The notes beneath the pieces were generated by a model. That model was not told where the DNA came from, did not search any database, and saw only the letters and a list, made by a program, of their open reading frames with translations. From Plasmodium brasilianum (taxonomy: Eukaryota; Apicomplexa; Aconoidasida; Haemosporida; Plasmodiidae), in assembly GCF_023973825.1 (NCBI RefSeq), contig NC_090121.1, forward strand, positions 2,216,001 through 2,280,000: 64,000 bases of DNA. Reading direction: 5' to 3'. How positions within the stretch are numbered: the stretch's first letter is position 1; each line of letters opens with the position of its first letter. Made by a program: the position numbers and the translations under genes. Shown here piece by piece: positions 25,601-38,760 of this stretch.

Positions 25601-26627
25601 TCAAATAGAATAGTACAAAAAATACATACATATATACTTGCATCAGATTATCTAATGGGGGTAATGTTAAACATTATGATTAAAAATGAAAAATTAATGC
25701 TTCTTTAACTAGTATATATGTAATATATCTTAATCCAATAAAATAAGGGTAATTTTATATCTATATTGTTACAAATTAAACAAATGCACTCATGTTACAT
25801 GATGCAAAAATGTATACATTGTACTCATTTATTTTGTAATATTGAAGAGTTAAAACAATTTATTCTAATGAGTAATTTTATACTTATTTTGTAATTTGAA
25901 TTAAGGAATGAATTGTTTATATTCTAACTAATAAATTTAAATCTAAAGAAAAATTCCTAATCATATTAGACATCCTACTAATAGAAGTTACATTATGATA
26001 TATTGTAATAATTGCAGCATTAACTAGGAAACATATTTCTAATAAAAATGCATAATCGTATATATGATTTAGTGTAAGAAATTATTTTTATACATTGTAT
26101 GAAAAAAGCTAAAGCACTTTTTTAAAATATAATATTATTTATATATTGAAAACATTCTATATCATAAAACAAGATATAAGAATAAACAATATTTGAAAAA
26201 AAAAGCAATAAATGCATATAAATTTAAAAGAAAATTGTTATTTTTTATATGTGAATGGAAAATTACAGTCACAAATATATAACTACTCTATGTTTTTAGT
26301 TAATGTAAATTTTCAAATGTAAACACTATTCAATTCTTCTTTTCAGTTATCCAACTTCACTTCTATTGTATTTTTTTTTTTTTTTTTTCTAACAGCCATC
26401 TTCCTTTTTTAAGAAAAATATAATATATTCATTTCACATGGCTATATAAGGAAAAATATTAACTTATTTATCTCTATTTTATATGTTTATTACTATACAT
26501 ATTTTTTCAGTCTTCTAGTCTCCATTTATATATGATGAAATATATACCTTGGGAATTAAATAGATGAAAAATTTGTCATTTATCTCTATTCATTTTACTG
26601 TAATATTTATTATTTTTATTCACTAGT
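22634..26627. other. fam 3' flank, then AT-rich spacer
   Basis: About 22634-23420 resembles the other fam 3' flanks (CAAAATGAATAAATAGTAGAATTTTTAG near 22950; compare AAAATGAATAAATAATA near 45383). From 23.4 kb on I find no gene. The short frame at 25086-25289 (+) starts with a hydrophobic stretch (LSIAPIILLIF) and could be a PIR membrane-segment relic, but has no other support. Confidence 0.4.
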
Positions 26628-27610
26628 CTACTTCAATTTATTTTCTTTAAGCCATACATTCCACTGTTTATTTTCTATACAATTTATATAAAAGAATGTT
26701 AACATATTATTATAGGATTCCATAGTTTGTGTAGAGCACTGTGTTCATGCGATTGCAGAATTTACATATTTTTTTTTATTAATATGCTTAATTAAAATGT
26801 TTAAAGAATACTCTTCATTTCTTATTTTTTCGTACTATTGTCGATACGCTGGAACTTTTACATAAATATCTGGATCTCCAAATAATAATTTTTTAAACCA
26901 GCGTGTCCAGCAACTAAATTCATATAACCTATACAGAAATGAATCCCATTTATATTTCTTCTCTTCATTTCAATTCATTAATATAGATATCGCAATTTTA
27001 TTGTAGAAGGACATATTTTCATTGAACATCCTTTCAAAATTTGATGGTATATAATCTAATATATGTGGTTTAAGCCATTCCATCCATTCATTGTCAATGC
27101 ATTTAGAGAATACATCATAAAGATTTGATTGAAAATCTTCTTTAATACCAATAACATCATATAACCATTTTTCCTCGAAGTTGTACAAAAAAATTATTAA
27201 ATTTCTGCTTTCTGTTTCTAAACTAAGAATCCTTTCCCTGTTTAAAATATTTTATCATTTCTTTTTTCTGTTTCTTTAACCATAATTTCCGTTTATCATT
27301 TTTATTTTATACTAATTTTCTAAATCCACATATCTTTTGTCTTAAATAGAATTTTGGTATATATTCAGAACCATTATAAGATTTACAAAGTGGAGGCTTT
27401 GTTTTTGCAGTAAATATCTAAATAATATATTAAAAAAAAAGCATATTTCTTTTAGTAATAAAGTTTTTAAATATAATTAACTAAAACCTAAATTTATTTA
27501 TTTAAAATATTTTATTCTACCCCCCTAAAGTAATCATTGCCATTTTCAGTGGCGGAATATAATTTAAATATAACAGAAGAAACTGATACAAAAAGAAATA
27601 TTGCTTTCAT
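26628..27610 (-). pseudogene. Tryptophan-rich protein (TRAg, Pv-fam-a type) pseudogene
   Basis: Exon 1 (27521-27610) encodes MKAIFLFVSVSSVIFKLYSA, a signal peptide of the type found in tryptophan-rich antigens, and ends at a GTAGAA donor. After a 103-base intron, exon 2 begins at 27417 with IFTAKTKPPLCKSYNGSEYI. It has stops at 27309 and 27225 and a frameshift near 27195. Then 26970-27188 is open (NFEEKWLYDVIGIKEDFQSN, CIDNEWMEWLKPHI). At 26972-26970 a TGA stands where the family pattern suggests Trp. The same frame continues with KYKWDSFLYRLYEF and CWTRWFKKLLFG, and finally KQWNVWLKENKLK before TAG at 26628. The spaced Trp residues (EKW, EWMEW, YKW, CWTRW, QWNVW) are diagnostic. Family members are merozoite or red-cell-surface associated proteins. 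At least four stops and one frameshift make this copy dead. Confidence 0.82.
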
Positions 27611-28492
27611 CTTTAATAATATATAGATTTACTTTATAATATATATTTTTGAATAAAATGTATTATATTAAAAAAGCATACGCTCTAAAATAAAACGTAT
27701 AAAAATAACACAGAACTATAGAAAAAGACTTATAAAATATATTTAAATTATTATATAAAAAAAATAATAAAATAAATTAATGAATTTTATTTATTAACTT
27801 TAAATAAAAAATTAAGTATAAAAAGAAATTTAAAAATACTAACATAATTCCTAAAAATAGTTATTTTCTGTAATAAAATATGTCCATGTAAATTTAACAA
27901 AGATATCTTTGTTTTTCCTTAGATTAGACAAATTTTAGTCTTTATTGATTATTAAATTTTCTTGATATTTATGTAAGCAGTTGCTTTTTAATATTTTACT
28001 TTTCTTTTAAAATGAGCTTTTTATATAGTTAAATATAGCATAATAAATTTTGCATTTGCGTTTATATGTAAAAATAGATTTTAGATTTTCAAATTTTACT
28101 AATATATATATATTACTTTGTTTAACATGTGTTATATAATTTCTTTTTTAATTATTATATGTGAGGCAATATTTACTATATCTTTGTTAACTATATGTAT
28201 TATCGTACATTTTTATGTGTATCATGTTATATGCAAATTTTCTGTATTTAATTTTTTTTTTGTTTAGATATCCTACTACAGAGTTATACTTATATATAAT
28301 TACTATGGTTGGAAAATTCCTCATTTACTCATTGTATGATTAGTAGATTTATTTTATGTATTATTTGAATATATTTTATTTTTTTCAATTTTTTCTATAA
28401 GTGTAAGTGCGAGTATCACCTACTTGTGTCAACTTTTCAATATGCTTTTTTTAAACAATTTTTCATTTTATTTGAAGTCATTAAACAATATT
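27611..28492. other. Spacer between the PIR and tryptophan-rich genes
   Basis: AT-rich sequence forms the 3' flank of the PIR gene and the 5' flank of the tryptophan-rich pseudogene, both on the minus strand. No further gene is seen. Confidence 0.45.
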
Positions 28493-30215
28493 TCACCTAG
28501 AATAATAAGAGAATTGCAATCCCCTATTCCCTGTTCTTCTTCTTCCATATTTTGGAGCTCGGATAATAAACTGCCGCGTATACGGATCATCATAATAATC
28601 GTCAGTTCTTTTTTTCCTTGATACTTTTTTATGAAAAAATCTTCCGAAAGGAGTAAACTATTATAAAAGTGAACAATACAAAACATGAAGAATATATTTA
28701 TTTTATAATTATGAAATTTTATGGAAATTAAAAATAGTAAATTAATATATTTTTTGATTTTATTGAAAAACATTCGTTTACTTTATAAAAAAGGAAAATA
28801 GTGAATATTATTCCCACTATCAGAGTAAATGCGATTCCACCGCGAAAAAACTTGTTTTTGAACATATAAGAATTAGGATTTAGTCTGATTTTAATTGTTT
28901 TTCCTGGAGCGAACACGTTCAATTTTACTCCAATAGTATTAGTTTTACGTACATCTGGTTCTACGCAGGTTCCTGATTTATGTCTTACTAATAGTGGATC
29001 TTCACACGATGTATGATTTTCACCACTCTTATATTTAATTACATTTGATGCATCTGAATTGGATAAATGATTTCGTGATCTTGAGCTTCCGCTTGAAACT
29101 TGGTTATCACGTCTTAATTCGGTAGATACAGGGGTTTCCATATGTCCACCAATAGTAAAAGGAACATTATCAGGCGGGGGTGAGTAAATGATGAAGTAGA
29201 ATTATTAAGAGACGCAGTAGATGATGGAAGAACATGACATCTAATTCTACTCCCTACGAGTGTGTCAACACTAGGTCTATCTTTTGGAATATCTGTACAA
29301 CTAACAAGATAAATTGAACTTCTAAAATCTGCTTTGGAACTGCCAGAATGTGATGTAACACCTGATGTTAAAGTTGTCTGAGTGTTTGTTAAGTTATCGC
29401 ACTTTTTACTTATGTTAGAATTTAATGTAGACAACAATTTTTTAGGATCAAATTCGTCATTACATTTAAAATAATCTTCACATTCTGGCCAAAAGGAACC
29501 TATGCAGCATTCCTTCTGAGTTTTATGCTTGTTATATAGTTCAATAATATGATTAAGATATTTTTCATATTCTTCGGATTTAACAGCATTACATGCATCA
29601 GACGTTTTAATATTGTCGTAATTTTGAAAATAATCATATAAATATTTCTCCTCATTCATAATATTTAATCTTTCCAAAATATCATTTTCAAAGTCATATT
29701 TACAATAATAAGCATTATATATCTCATTTATATTATTTTGAGTTTGCATAAATTTATGAATTATAGGCTTGGCTTTATCATTACCTGTTTTTTCTCCTAA
29801 AACTCTCTTTATATTATAATATGTCCAATATCTATAATGTGAACAGAGAGTAGTAAATTCATTTTTATTATGATATTTGGATAAAATATCTGTATTTCTT
29901 GACATTTTTTTGCAAAGTTTTAAATACTCTAGGTCAGCGCCATTTCCTGAATTCTTGAATGGGCTACAATAACGATCGTACTTTGCTTCGTTAACCTCAT
30001 TATCGAATTGTTTATATATATGATATGATGGTGATCCTACTAAAAGTTTTTCCTGAAAATTAAAAGGATATAATGAATTAGATAAATATTTATAATTTTT
30101 TTTTATAGAAATGTTTCCAAATGTGTTTCAGTAGCATATTGTACTTATAAAATGTTAATAATGTTTTTATATAAAAATTGATATGTACCCATGAGTTATC
30201 ACTAGTAGAAGACAT
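28493..30215 (-). pseudogene. pir: PIR family protein, three exons, one frameshift in exon 2
   Basis: Exon 1 is 30189-30215 (MSSTSDNSW), exon 2 is 28782-30052 and exon 3 is 28493-28657; both introns are phase 0 (GTACAT..TTTCAG and GTAAAC..AATAG). Exon 2 opens with EKLLVGSPSYHIYKQFDNEV, a PIR start, and has Cys-bearing blocks (KLCKKM, SHYRYWTYYN, DACNAVKSEEYEKYLNHI, KTQKECCIGSFWPECEDYFKC). It continues with a Ser/Thr-rich stalk, one membrane segment (GIAFTLIVGIIFTIFLFYK) and exon 3 FTPFGRFFHKKVSRKKR ending RRRTGNRGLQFSYYSR. The frame changes once, at or near the C5 run (G5 at 29176-29180 on the + strand). One base is missing relative to an open frame, so about 120 codons plus exon 3 are in another frame. 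Everything else is intact, with about 487 codons if the frame were continuous. It is either a very young pseudogene or a homopolymer sequencing error. PIR proteins are variant antigens exported to the infected cell. Confidence 0.88.
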
Positions 30216-33200
30216 ATTAGTTTAAAAAAAGTGAAATAAAAAAATAACACAGTAAGTATTTATTTAGCTGTATGTAAAAAATAAAGGTATAAAAATTAAT
30301 GATATGTTATGTATCTTTCTTCATGAATTTTCCAAACTAAATAAATAATTGATAGCAAGATATATTTGATGATTATGTTTTAAAATAATTATTCCATAAC
30401 ATCGGTCAGTTCGAATGAAATATTTATTTTTAATTTTCAAACAAATAAAATGTTTAATGAGTTTATAATTCTAATGTAAAAACTAAAATATTAACAGTGA
30501 ATATATTATATATAAATATTTTATTTATTCTATTAATATGTTAGATATTACAAAATTATTTTATTATTTTAATATATACATTTATCCATTTTGTCCTTTA
30601 AATATGTTGTTTATATACAATTTTCCTCATAATAACAATTTCTTCAGTATAAATAATTATATGGATTTTACTGTTACTACTACTTTAATTATTCTATAGA
30701 CACTCTTGTGGATATTGTTGTATTATACATTTTTTTTTCATCAAAATTGCCTGAATAACTACATAAATTTTTTTTTATATAAATGTGACCAAAGTAAAAT
30801 ATAAGAATATATATATGAATCCTAAAAAATGAATGGTTTTAAATTATATAAAAAAATTATTATTCCAACATAAGTTTTAACAAATGCAATTGTGCTAATT
30901 AAAGAATTATATAGGATTTATTATAAGAAAATTGTTCCTTTAATTTCTATACATTATATAAAATATCATTTTATTTTTTCCTTTTTATTCTTTTTTTATT
31001 TGAATTAAGTTTACCCTTAAATAACATATAAATTTTTATATATCTAAAGTGTTAAAAATATGAGCATAAAAAATAAAAAAATTTCATTTAACTATGAGGT
31101 AAAAAATACTATTAAAAAAAATAAGATTAAACACTTTTATATTTTTAACATAATAAAAATATTATTTTATAATATTATTAAAACGAACTGATAATATGAA
31201 TTAAAAAATTAAAATATACCAAGTATTGTTTTTATTGTTTTCAAGGTATAAAATAATTGTGAAAAGTATTGTTATGGTATTGTTAAATTCACAACAATAT
31301 TATATTAGCTCATTTATACATCTTCTACTACTTAAAAGTGTATTGTTCCAAAAATATAATACAATTATAATAAATTTTTTTTTTTGATTTTTTTGTAGAT
31401 AATTTTTCGCAATAGAAAATATTTATTTTGAGTGCATTAAAATAGGGTATGTTCCGTATAGTCCCATAATATCTTAACACTTTTTGCAGTAAAAACATGG
31501 TATAAGATAGAATACATACATGGGGAAACTGAATGAATTTCTCTTTTCTACGTGTTTTGTGTATTATATAATGACTTTATTTAATTTTTCAAAATAACTA
31601 ACACAATAATGTATATTTAATTTTATCTCATTTTTTTTTTTTTTTTTTATTTATATAACATGTTTCTTTTTCCTTAAAAATACGATATTATTCTGTTAAT
31701 TTTATTATAACTTCTAATTTACTAAAATATTATGAAAGTTTTCAAATTAATGATTTCTAGTTAAATATTGTGATATAAGTAAAATAAACTGTAATTACTA
31801 TATAATATGTATCAAAGTTAACATTACTCATATTATGCATAATTTTTTAAGAATATTTTGCTATAATTTTATTTATGTTATTTTTTTTATAAGGTATATT
31901 CTATTAACACAATTATTTATGCATTTTCGAGAATTATTTATTTAAATAATATTATTGATAGGATTTTTATAAAACATTTAATTAATAATACAGTCACAGT
32001 TGTGCTACTATTATATTTTAGTTCTTTTATTTATTATATATATACGTTAAACAGTTCTTTTATTGATTTTAGTAAAAATCACATTTTATTTATGTTTTTT
32101 ATATGAAATCTGAATGAATATTTTAGTATCGTTGAAAAATAACATTAACTGATATTAATTATAACCAGTATTAAAATGTTATAATGTATTTAATACTTTT
32201 TATAATTTGTGTAATATATTGGTCATTCAACTAAATATGATCAATTTTTCTGTATATTATATGCTTATAAATTTAGCTTGTTAATGGATATATATAAATT
32301 TTTTTTTATAATATATCATCGAATGAGAAAATGAAGATAATAACACTTATAATGAATTTAACTCTGAACCCTTCATAAAAATATATTTAATTATTGATTC
32401 TTATGGGGAAACAATTAAAAGGTTAAAAAAATAATCTTATCATATATTTAATATTTACTGTAAACTATGATTTGGTATTTTTTCAGCTGAAACATAGCTT
32501 AAAAAAAATAATATTATTTTAAAAAAATGATTTGGCTTTGTTTTAAATAATATAGTATTATTTATTAACATTAATATAAATTGTAACAGAAATAAAAAAA
32601 ATATGTAAAAATACATAATTAAAAAACATAATAAAATAATTTATCATTATTATTATTTAATCAATGATAAAAACAATAATTGTTATAAATTTTTTTTAAA
32701 ACGTAATATATGTTTTGCATGAATTATTACAACATGTTTTAAATATAATTCACTACATATTTTTACGATGTAAAAAATATAGGGAAAATATTTCATTATT
32801 ATTAATTTTAACTTTTTAAAGGAAAATTTTTTGGCTTAATTTGAAATATTGCTTTATGTCTAATAATTCATAGTACGCATTTATTCTGAGTATACACATA
32901 TATAATAATATTAATATTTCAATGTTCATATGTTAAATGGAGACTATTGTATTACATAATAAAATAATATTTCAAATTTAGAGATATGTTAGAATTAGTA
33001 TAAATAGAGAAAACATTTCTACAATAATAAAATATAGACTACTTCTTAAATAATAACACTATAATTAATAATTTTTTGTATTAATAAATATCTTTATATA
33101 TAAACAGATAGATGATTTTTATATCATACTATATTTATCAATTTATAATAGTGTTTATGTTTTATTTTATATTCTAATGAAAATTAACTTAAAAATGAAA

Positions 33201-34099
33201 AAATGTATATATATATTTTTATAAAATTCAAATGTAAGTAATTAGAACGGTTAATATTCTATATGTTTGAACTTGGAAAGTTTTTATTTCTAGTAAATAT
33301 ATTCATTATATTTTGTGTGAAAGATATATATTTGTATCCATTTGTTTTAAATAATTAAATAGACTTATTATTTAAATATTTTAATACAAAATGCAGATTA
33401 TTATGATTATATAATATAAATACGTTACGTATATTATGAATTATTAATAGTGTTTTATAAAATGCTTAAAATAAATTAGTATTGTAAAGGGAAATAAAGT
33501 GTTTTATAAGACTTCATTTTATAAGGAAGTTACACTTTTAATTTTCATTTTATTTCTATCATTATTTAAAATACTTATTTTGTGCGATAATGCTAGTAAT
33601 ACTGCAGTTATGTGTTAAAGAACATTTAATAAGCTATTCATATTATTAGATATTTATTTTCAACTTATAATTAGCATAGGAAAACACTTAACATTTCAAC
33701 AGATTAAATTCCATTATAAATTACATATATATATAATTTTGTAACAAAGTTTATTTTTTGTATATTTATCATATATTTAAGTATAATAGACAATTTAGTA
33801 GAGAAAGAAGTACATTTTTATTTTATATTGTAAAAATTATAAATGATCTATGATTTATGTATTATATTTCTAATAAATTAAAATGAATAAAATTTTTGAA
33901 TAATCTAAAGCATTTATATGTTTATGCAATACATTTTTTTTTAATTTATATGAAGGTATATTAATACGGGTGTTATCATATAAAAAATGTAATGAAATTA
34001 ATAGTGACAGCAAAACATATGTAATATTAATGATAAATGTATTAAGTTATATATAATAAACAAAAATATGAAGAATTTTTGTAAAAAAGTTTGAACGAA
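30216..34099. other. Gene desert, AT-rich
   Basis: The 5' flank of the PIR gene lies at the left end. The rest is A/T-dominated with T runs (31628-31648, for example). No coding sequence is seen on either strand. Confidence 0.5.
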
Positions 34100-34827
34100 C
34101 TTAAAAAAATTATCTAGAGCAAATAAAGAGGTAAATTCTCAGAACGTTGCTCTTATTCCTAGTAGTTCTCCTTCGATATCATAATGAAACATTTGGTATT
34201 AATAGGAAAAATACTGCTAATTAAAATGATACTAGAAAATTTTTTACGGAAGTAAATGATATAAATTTAAAACATTTATAAGATGCATCACACTACTTTT
34301 ACACTAATATCAGTAGTACTAAAGGATAGAATGAACAGAAATATTTGCATCACCCTTTTAAAAATTATGATCATATAATTAAATATACTAATAAAAATAG
34401 TAAGAATAATAATTGTAATGTAAATTTCAAGTACTTTACTTATATTAACAATTTATATCGAAATTGCATATGGGAATAACGTACTGGTTTTAAGAGATAA
34501 AATTTTGTTTGTAAAGAAAAATATTCAAATTATTTTAAATGTAATAAAATGCATTAACCATATAATGTCTTATAAAAAATGGTACGAATAAATTAAAGAC
34601 CTACTGAAAGCAAAGAAATAATGTTTGAAGCTGCACTCATTAAGAATGCTGTTATAAGAAGTAAAAAATTTTAAATTAATTATAATAAGAACGTTAATAC
34701 AAAAAAAATAGTGATGGATCCTTCTTACATTGTTGTTTCAGTTGGTAATTCAATGCTTGTAATTTTCTTATATTTTTCTTTTCTACTAAGAATAACATCT
34801 GTTTATATTTATAAATTAAATGTATAA
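34100..34827 (+). pseudogene. PIR-like relic, one frame with many stops
   Basis: From 34186 to the TAA at 34825-34827 a single frame can be read through about ten stop codons with no indel. It runs ETFGINRKNTAN, TRKFFTEVNDINLKHL, DASHYFYTNISSTKG, NNCNVNFKYFTYINNLYRNC, FVCKEKYSNYFKCNKMH, PYNVL and MFEAALIKNAVIRSKK. It ends with MDPSYIVVSVGNSMLVIFLY, a membrane segment followed by ITSVYIYKLNV. The spaced Cys residues, the CN..PYNVL block and a single membrane segment close to the end resemble PIR. Just upstream, in another frame, NVALIPSSSP may be the start of exon 2. No exon 1 was found. Confidence 0.55.
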
Positions 34828-37800
34828 ATATATGTATGTTATTTTTAATAAAAATTTATAATTGTTAAATAGATTAAATATATATATATTTTGTTGTTAA
34901 TGTGTATATTAGTTTAATTTTCTTGGAAAATGGTTTAGTAATAGACTCTTAAAAAATTAAAAACATATACATAATATTCAACAAGTACAGAGGAAAAAAT
35001 ATTAAAGAATTATCCAAATATATTTTATAGTAATTCTAGAAAAGAAAAAAATTAATATCTCATTATTTTACATTAGACCATTAGGACTAACTAGGAAAAA
35101 ACGTATCAAATGTATCACAACATTGTTACGCATATTACAAAAATAGATTTATTCTTAAATATATTTAATATGTAAAAATAAAAAAAAATTAGATATGTAA
35201 AAAATTAATAATTTTTATTTTTTTGTTTCAAGCTTAACTTGTATATTCTGTTTTTGTATAAAGGAGAAACATATTCAATTTTACTGTTTTTTAGTATTTA
35301 AAGTAATATGATTCTTCTATAATTTTTAATTTAATTGACTTATTTAATAATATGAAAATTTTGTATTTTAAGTTTATAAAATTAAGTACGATTTTCTGTA
35401 TTTAAAAATGTATTGTTTTTTTATTGCACTATAAACTATAAAAAATATAGAGTATTTATGATATCAAATTCTGTTCTATATATGAAGTCGGAAAACGATT
35501 GAATTTTATATTTTTATATGCTTTACAAGCTTAATATATGAAATACAAATAATAAAAATAGTAACATAAATGTAATTATAAATATATGATTATTATATAG
35601 AAGTTTTAATATAACTTATGAATTAAATGCATAATTTTGTCAAAATGTATTAAACATACAATATATAGAATATGCATTATATTGTACAATCATAACTTGT
35701 TTTATAGGTATAAATAATTTTAAATAATTATTAATTTTTTGATTATTTCTTATTTAGTAATTTTCGGTAACTTTAATACAATTTACATATATCTATATTA
35801 TTTTTTGTTGAGTACAGTATTTTTTTGAGGAACATCAGTTATAAGTCAATAATATGATATTTAGGAATATTCTTTAAGAATTAGCATGTAAAAAGAATTT
35901 GGAATGTATATTTAATTAGTGTATAATTAATAGTGAATATATGATTTTTGTGTTTTATTTCATTTTTTACCCTTATATTTACAATTATTTTTCTTTACTA
36001 TTTCCAATATATTCATTTAAAAATGATGCTAAAAATAGATCAAACACTTTGGGTATAAGAAGTAAACTATTTTAAATATATATGTGGAAAAAAAAATTTT
36101 TATATATATAAAAATTGAATAAAAATAGTTATATGTTCTGAAAAATTAAAAAGGGTATTCGTACATATGTATTTTTCAGAATACAGTAAAAAAATAATAA
36201 TAATATAAAAAGCTAAGACAGTGTATACTTAAGAAAATATATATATAAATTATAATCCGAAAGATTTGATATATATTAGAAATAGATAATAAAAGTATAA
36301 TTAATATATAAAAGGTGACTTCTGTTTTACCTAGGAATATCTAATGTATTATAACTAAAAGAATATATATACAAAAAAGAATTTAAGAAATATTTTTAAA
36401 TATAAAAGCGATTGAAATGTATATTTAAAATTGTAGTTTGCTTATACATTTTTTAATAGATAATTGAACGAGATGGAATTTATAAAAACAATGTTTTCTT
36501 TATGTTGCTTTGAATTTTATAAAGGATTATTGTGTATATTCATATTTTATATTGATGCTATAAATATAGTAAAATTTAAAATTATATTAATGTATTAGAA
36601 ATATATTTAGTATATTAAACAAATATAAAAGTGCTTTAATTTTTTTTCATTTGATTATTAACAAACGCTGAAAAGTAATAGCTATACTTAATAATTTAAA
36701 AGTCACGAGAGAAAAATCTTTTTAAATATATTTATATTAATATATATATAAATATCTATACTATATGAATGTAAAAACTGAAAATACAAAAATAATTATA
36801 TTAATTTTGTGATATACTTTAGGATATTGTGTATTATACAGCACACTAAAAATTTAATGATTTTACATATTTTTTTCTAATAAATAATTTTTTAGAAAAT
36901 TAATTTACTTACACAAGTTAACATCAATTTATTGTCATATAGTTATTATAATACATTTAGAGTGTTATATTTTTATAATTATTTATATTCACTATATTCA
37001 ACAAATAATATGAAATATAAATATTTCTACACTTATAGATATATTTCATCTATATATAATTTATTTTTGTTATATAAGAGTTAACACCAAATGTATAAAT
37101 TGGAATATTAATTATTTATATATTAACAGAAAATACATGTACTATTACCTTCTCAATACAGTTGTCAAAAAGTAGTATAAAGCATTAATAATTTTCCTAA
37201 ATAATATTATATGTTATTTTATATATTATATTTTAGTACTTTTTATCTATTTTCTTTTGTGTTCTAAATTATATTATTTAAAATAATTTTTTTATTGTAA
37301 GTTTTTATTTTTTAATTATAATAATTAATAAAGATGTTTTTTTGCTGCATTTATTTTTGTATACTTTTTTTTTAAATGATCATTACTGAGGAACTTATAA
37401 ATATATGCTTTTTAAAAAGAAAGAAAAAAAAATATATATAAATTTTTTGATACTAAAATATAATATATTTTATTTTAGTATTAAAATAAAATACATTTAT
37501 TTAAATTATATAAAACTTTAGCATTCCATAAATAATAATATGGTATGAATATATAAAAGAGTTATATTGTATACAAATTTTTAAAATATCAAAATTTTGC
37601 TTGAGTATTAAATCTTGGAATATAATTATTTATTTAATATATGAACGTTCATCATATTGTAGGTATATAATGCATGTTATATTATAATTTGTGCTATAAA
37701 AAATATTTTGTATTTTTTTTTTTTTCTGTGAATTGTATATTATTATATGCTATGCAATAATTTATGTTTAACTATGCAATAGTATTTTAAAAGGTATAAC

Positions 37801-38300
37801 ACATAAAATATACTAATCTGTTATTAGAAAATGCAGAAAAAATATTTAATAATTATATTTCTAATATGTGTTAATGTACACATTCAAATAACCATATTCT
37901 TTCTATTCTAATAAAATAAAATGTGTACGCACCAAACAAGGCATTTCATTTTTTGTTTTTTCTGAATAGTATTTATATCAAAAATTTAGAATTGTTCTGT
38001 TAGAATATTAGCATATATACTTTTTAAGCATGCACGAATAAAATTAGTTTTACCATAAATTATTAATTTATAACTTGTTTTTCTTGTAAATAAATTCATT
38101 GGTAATATTAACAAAAATATTTTTAAAATCATCTTCTCTTATTTGTACATTATATTATATTTTATTTATGTAGTTTAATATTAGTTAAAAATAAAATAAA
38201 ATAATTAAGCAAATAACCTTACTTTTTTGTCAATATCCTTGAATATATAATAATTGTTTAGTGCTTGGACATATTTTAAAATTTAATAATTCTATAATTA
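34828..38300. other. Gene desert, AT-rich
   Basis: No gene, RNA or repeat of note is seen beyond homopolymer and AT-dinucleotide runs. Confidence 0.5.
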
Positions 38301-38760
38301 ATGGAAAAAATATATATTTTATTTTAGGTAAAATACTTATATTTATCCTTTTAATTTGGATAAGTTCTTATATTATAAATGCGCTATATTAAAATAGGAG
38401 AGAGTTTACCTCATATATATTGCTTCTTCTTGTTTTATATACTTGTAAGAATATTTTACTTTTGAGTAAGTAAATTTATCACAGTATAAATAATAGAAAA
38501 AAAAATTTTCATTTTCATATATTTTTCATAAATCTTTAGATAATACGAACAGTGCAAATAGAACACTATATACAAGAAGCAATATATTATTCGAAGAAAA
38601 TGAAAAATAAACAAGTAATATAGAATTAAAAATATGTAAAGGGGAAGTGGATATGTTAATTTTGACATTGAAAAGATTGCATTGAATCATAGTTTGTTTG
38701 AAGGTGTTATTGTACGTATAATGGTAATACAAGTAAATCAAATAAATAACTTAGGAGACG
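38301..38760 (+). pseudogene. Probable two-exon exported-protein relic
   Basis: ATG at 38301 begins ATGGAAAAAATATAT, the usual exon 1 start, but the signal segment (GKILIFILLIWISSYII) is in the next frame, as after loss of one A from the A-run. A clear donor is not visible. A possible exon 2 follows AATAATAG at 38496 and reads HKSLDNTNSANRTLYTRSN and ILFEENEK to a stop at 38608-38610; the same frame then continues with SNIELKICKGEVDMLILTLK to the next stop. The RTLYT in exon 2 sits where relatives carry the PEXEL-like site. The LLIWI segment and spacing are the main support; the rest of the protein is not recognised. Confidence 0.4.

Noticed and set aside
28424..28773. Frames on both strands over the PIR last exon
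   Set aside because: They overlap PIR exon 3 and intron 2 in other frames; the exon 3 frame has the family signature FTPFGRFF.
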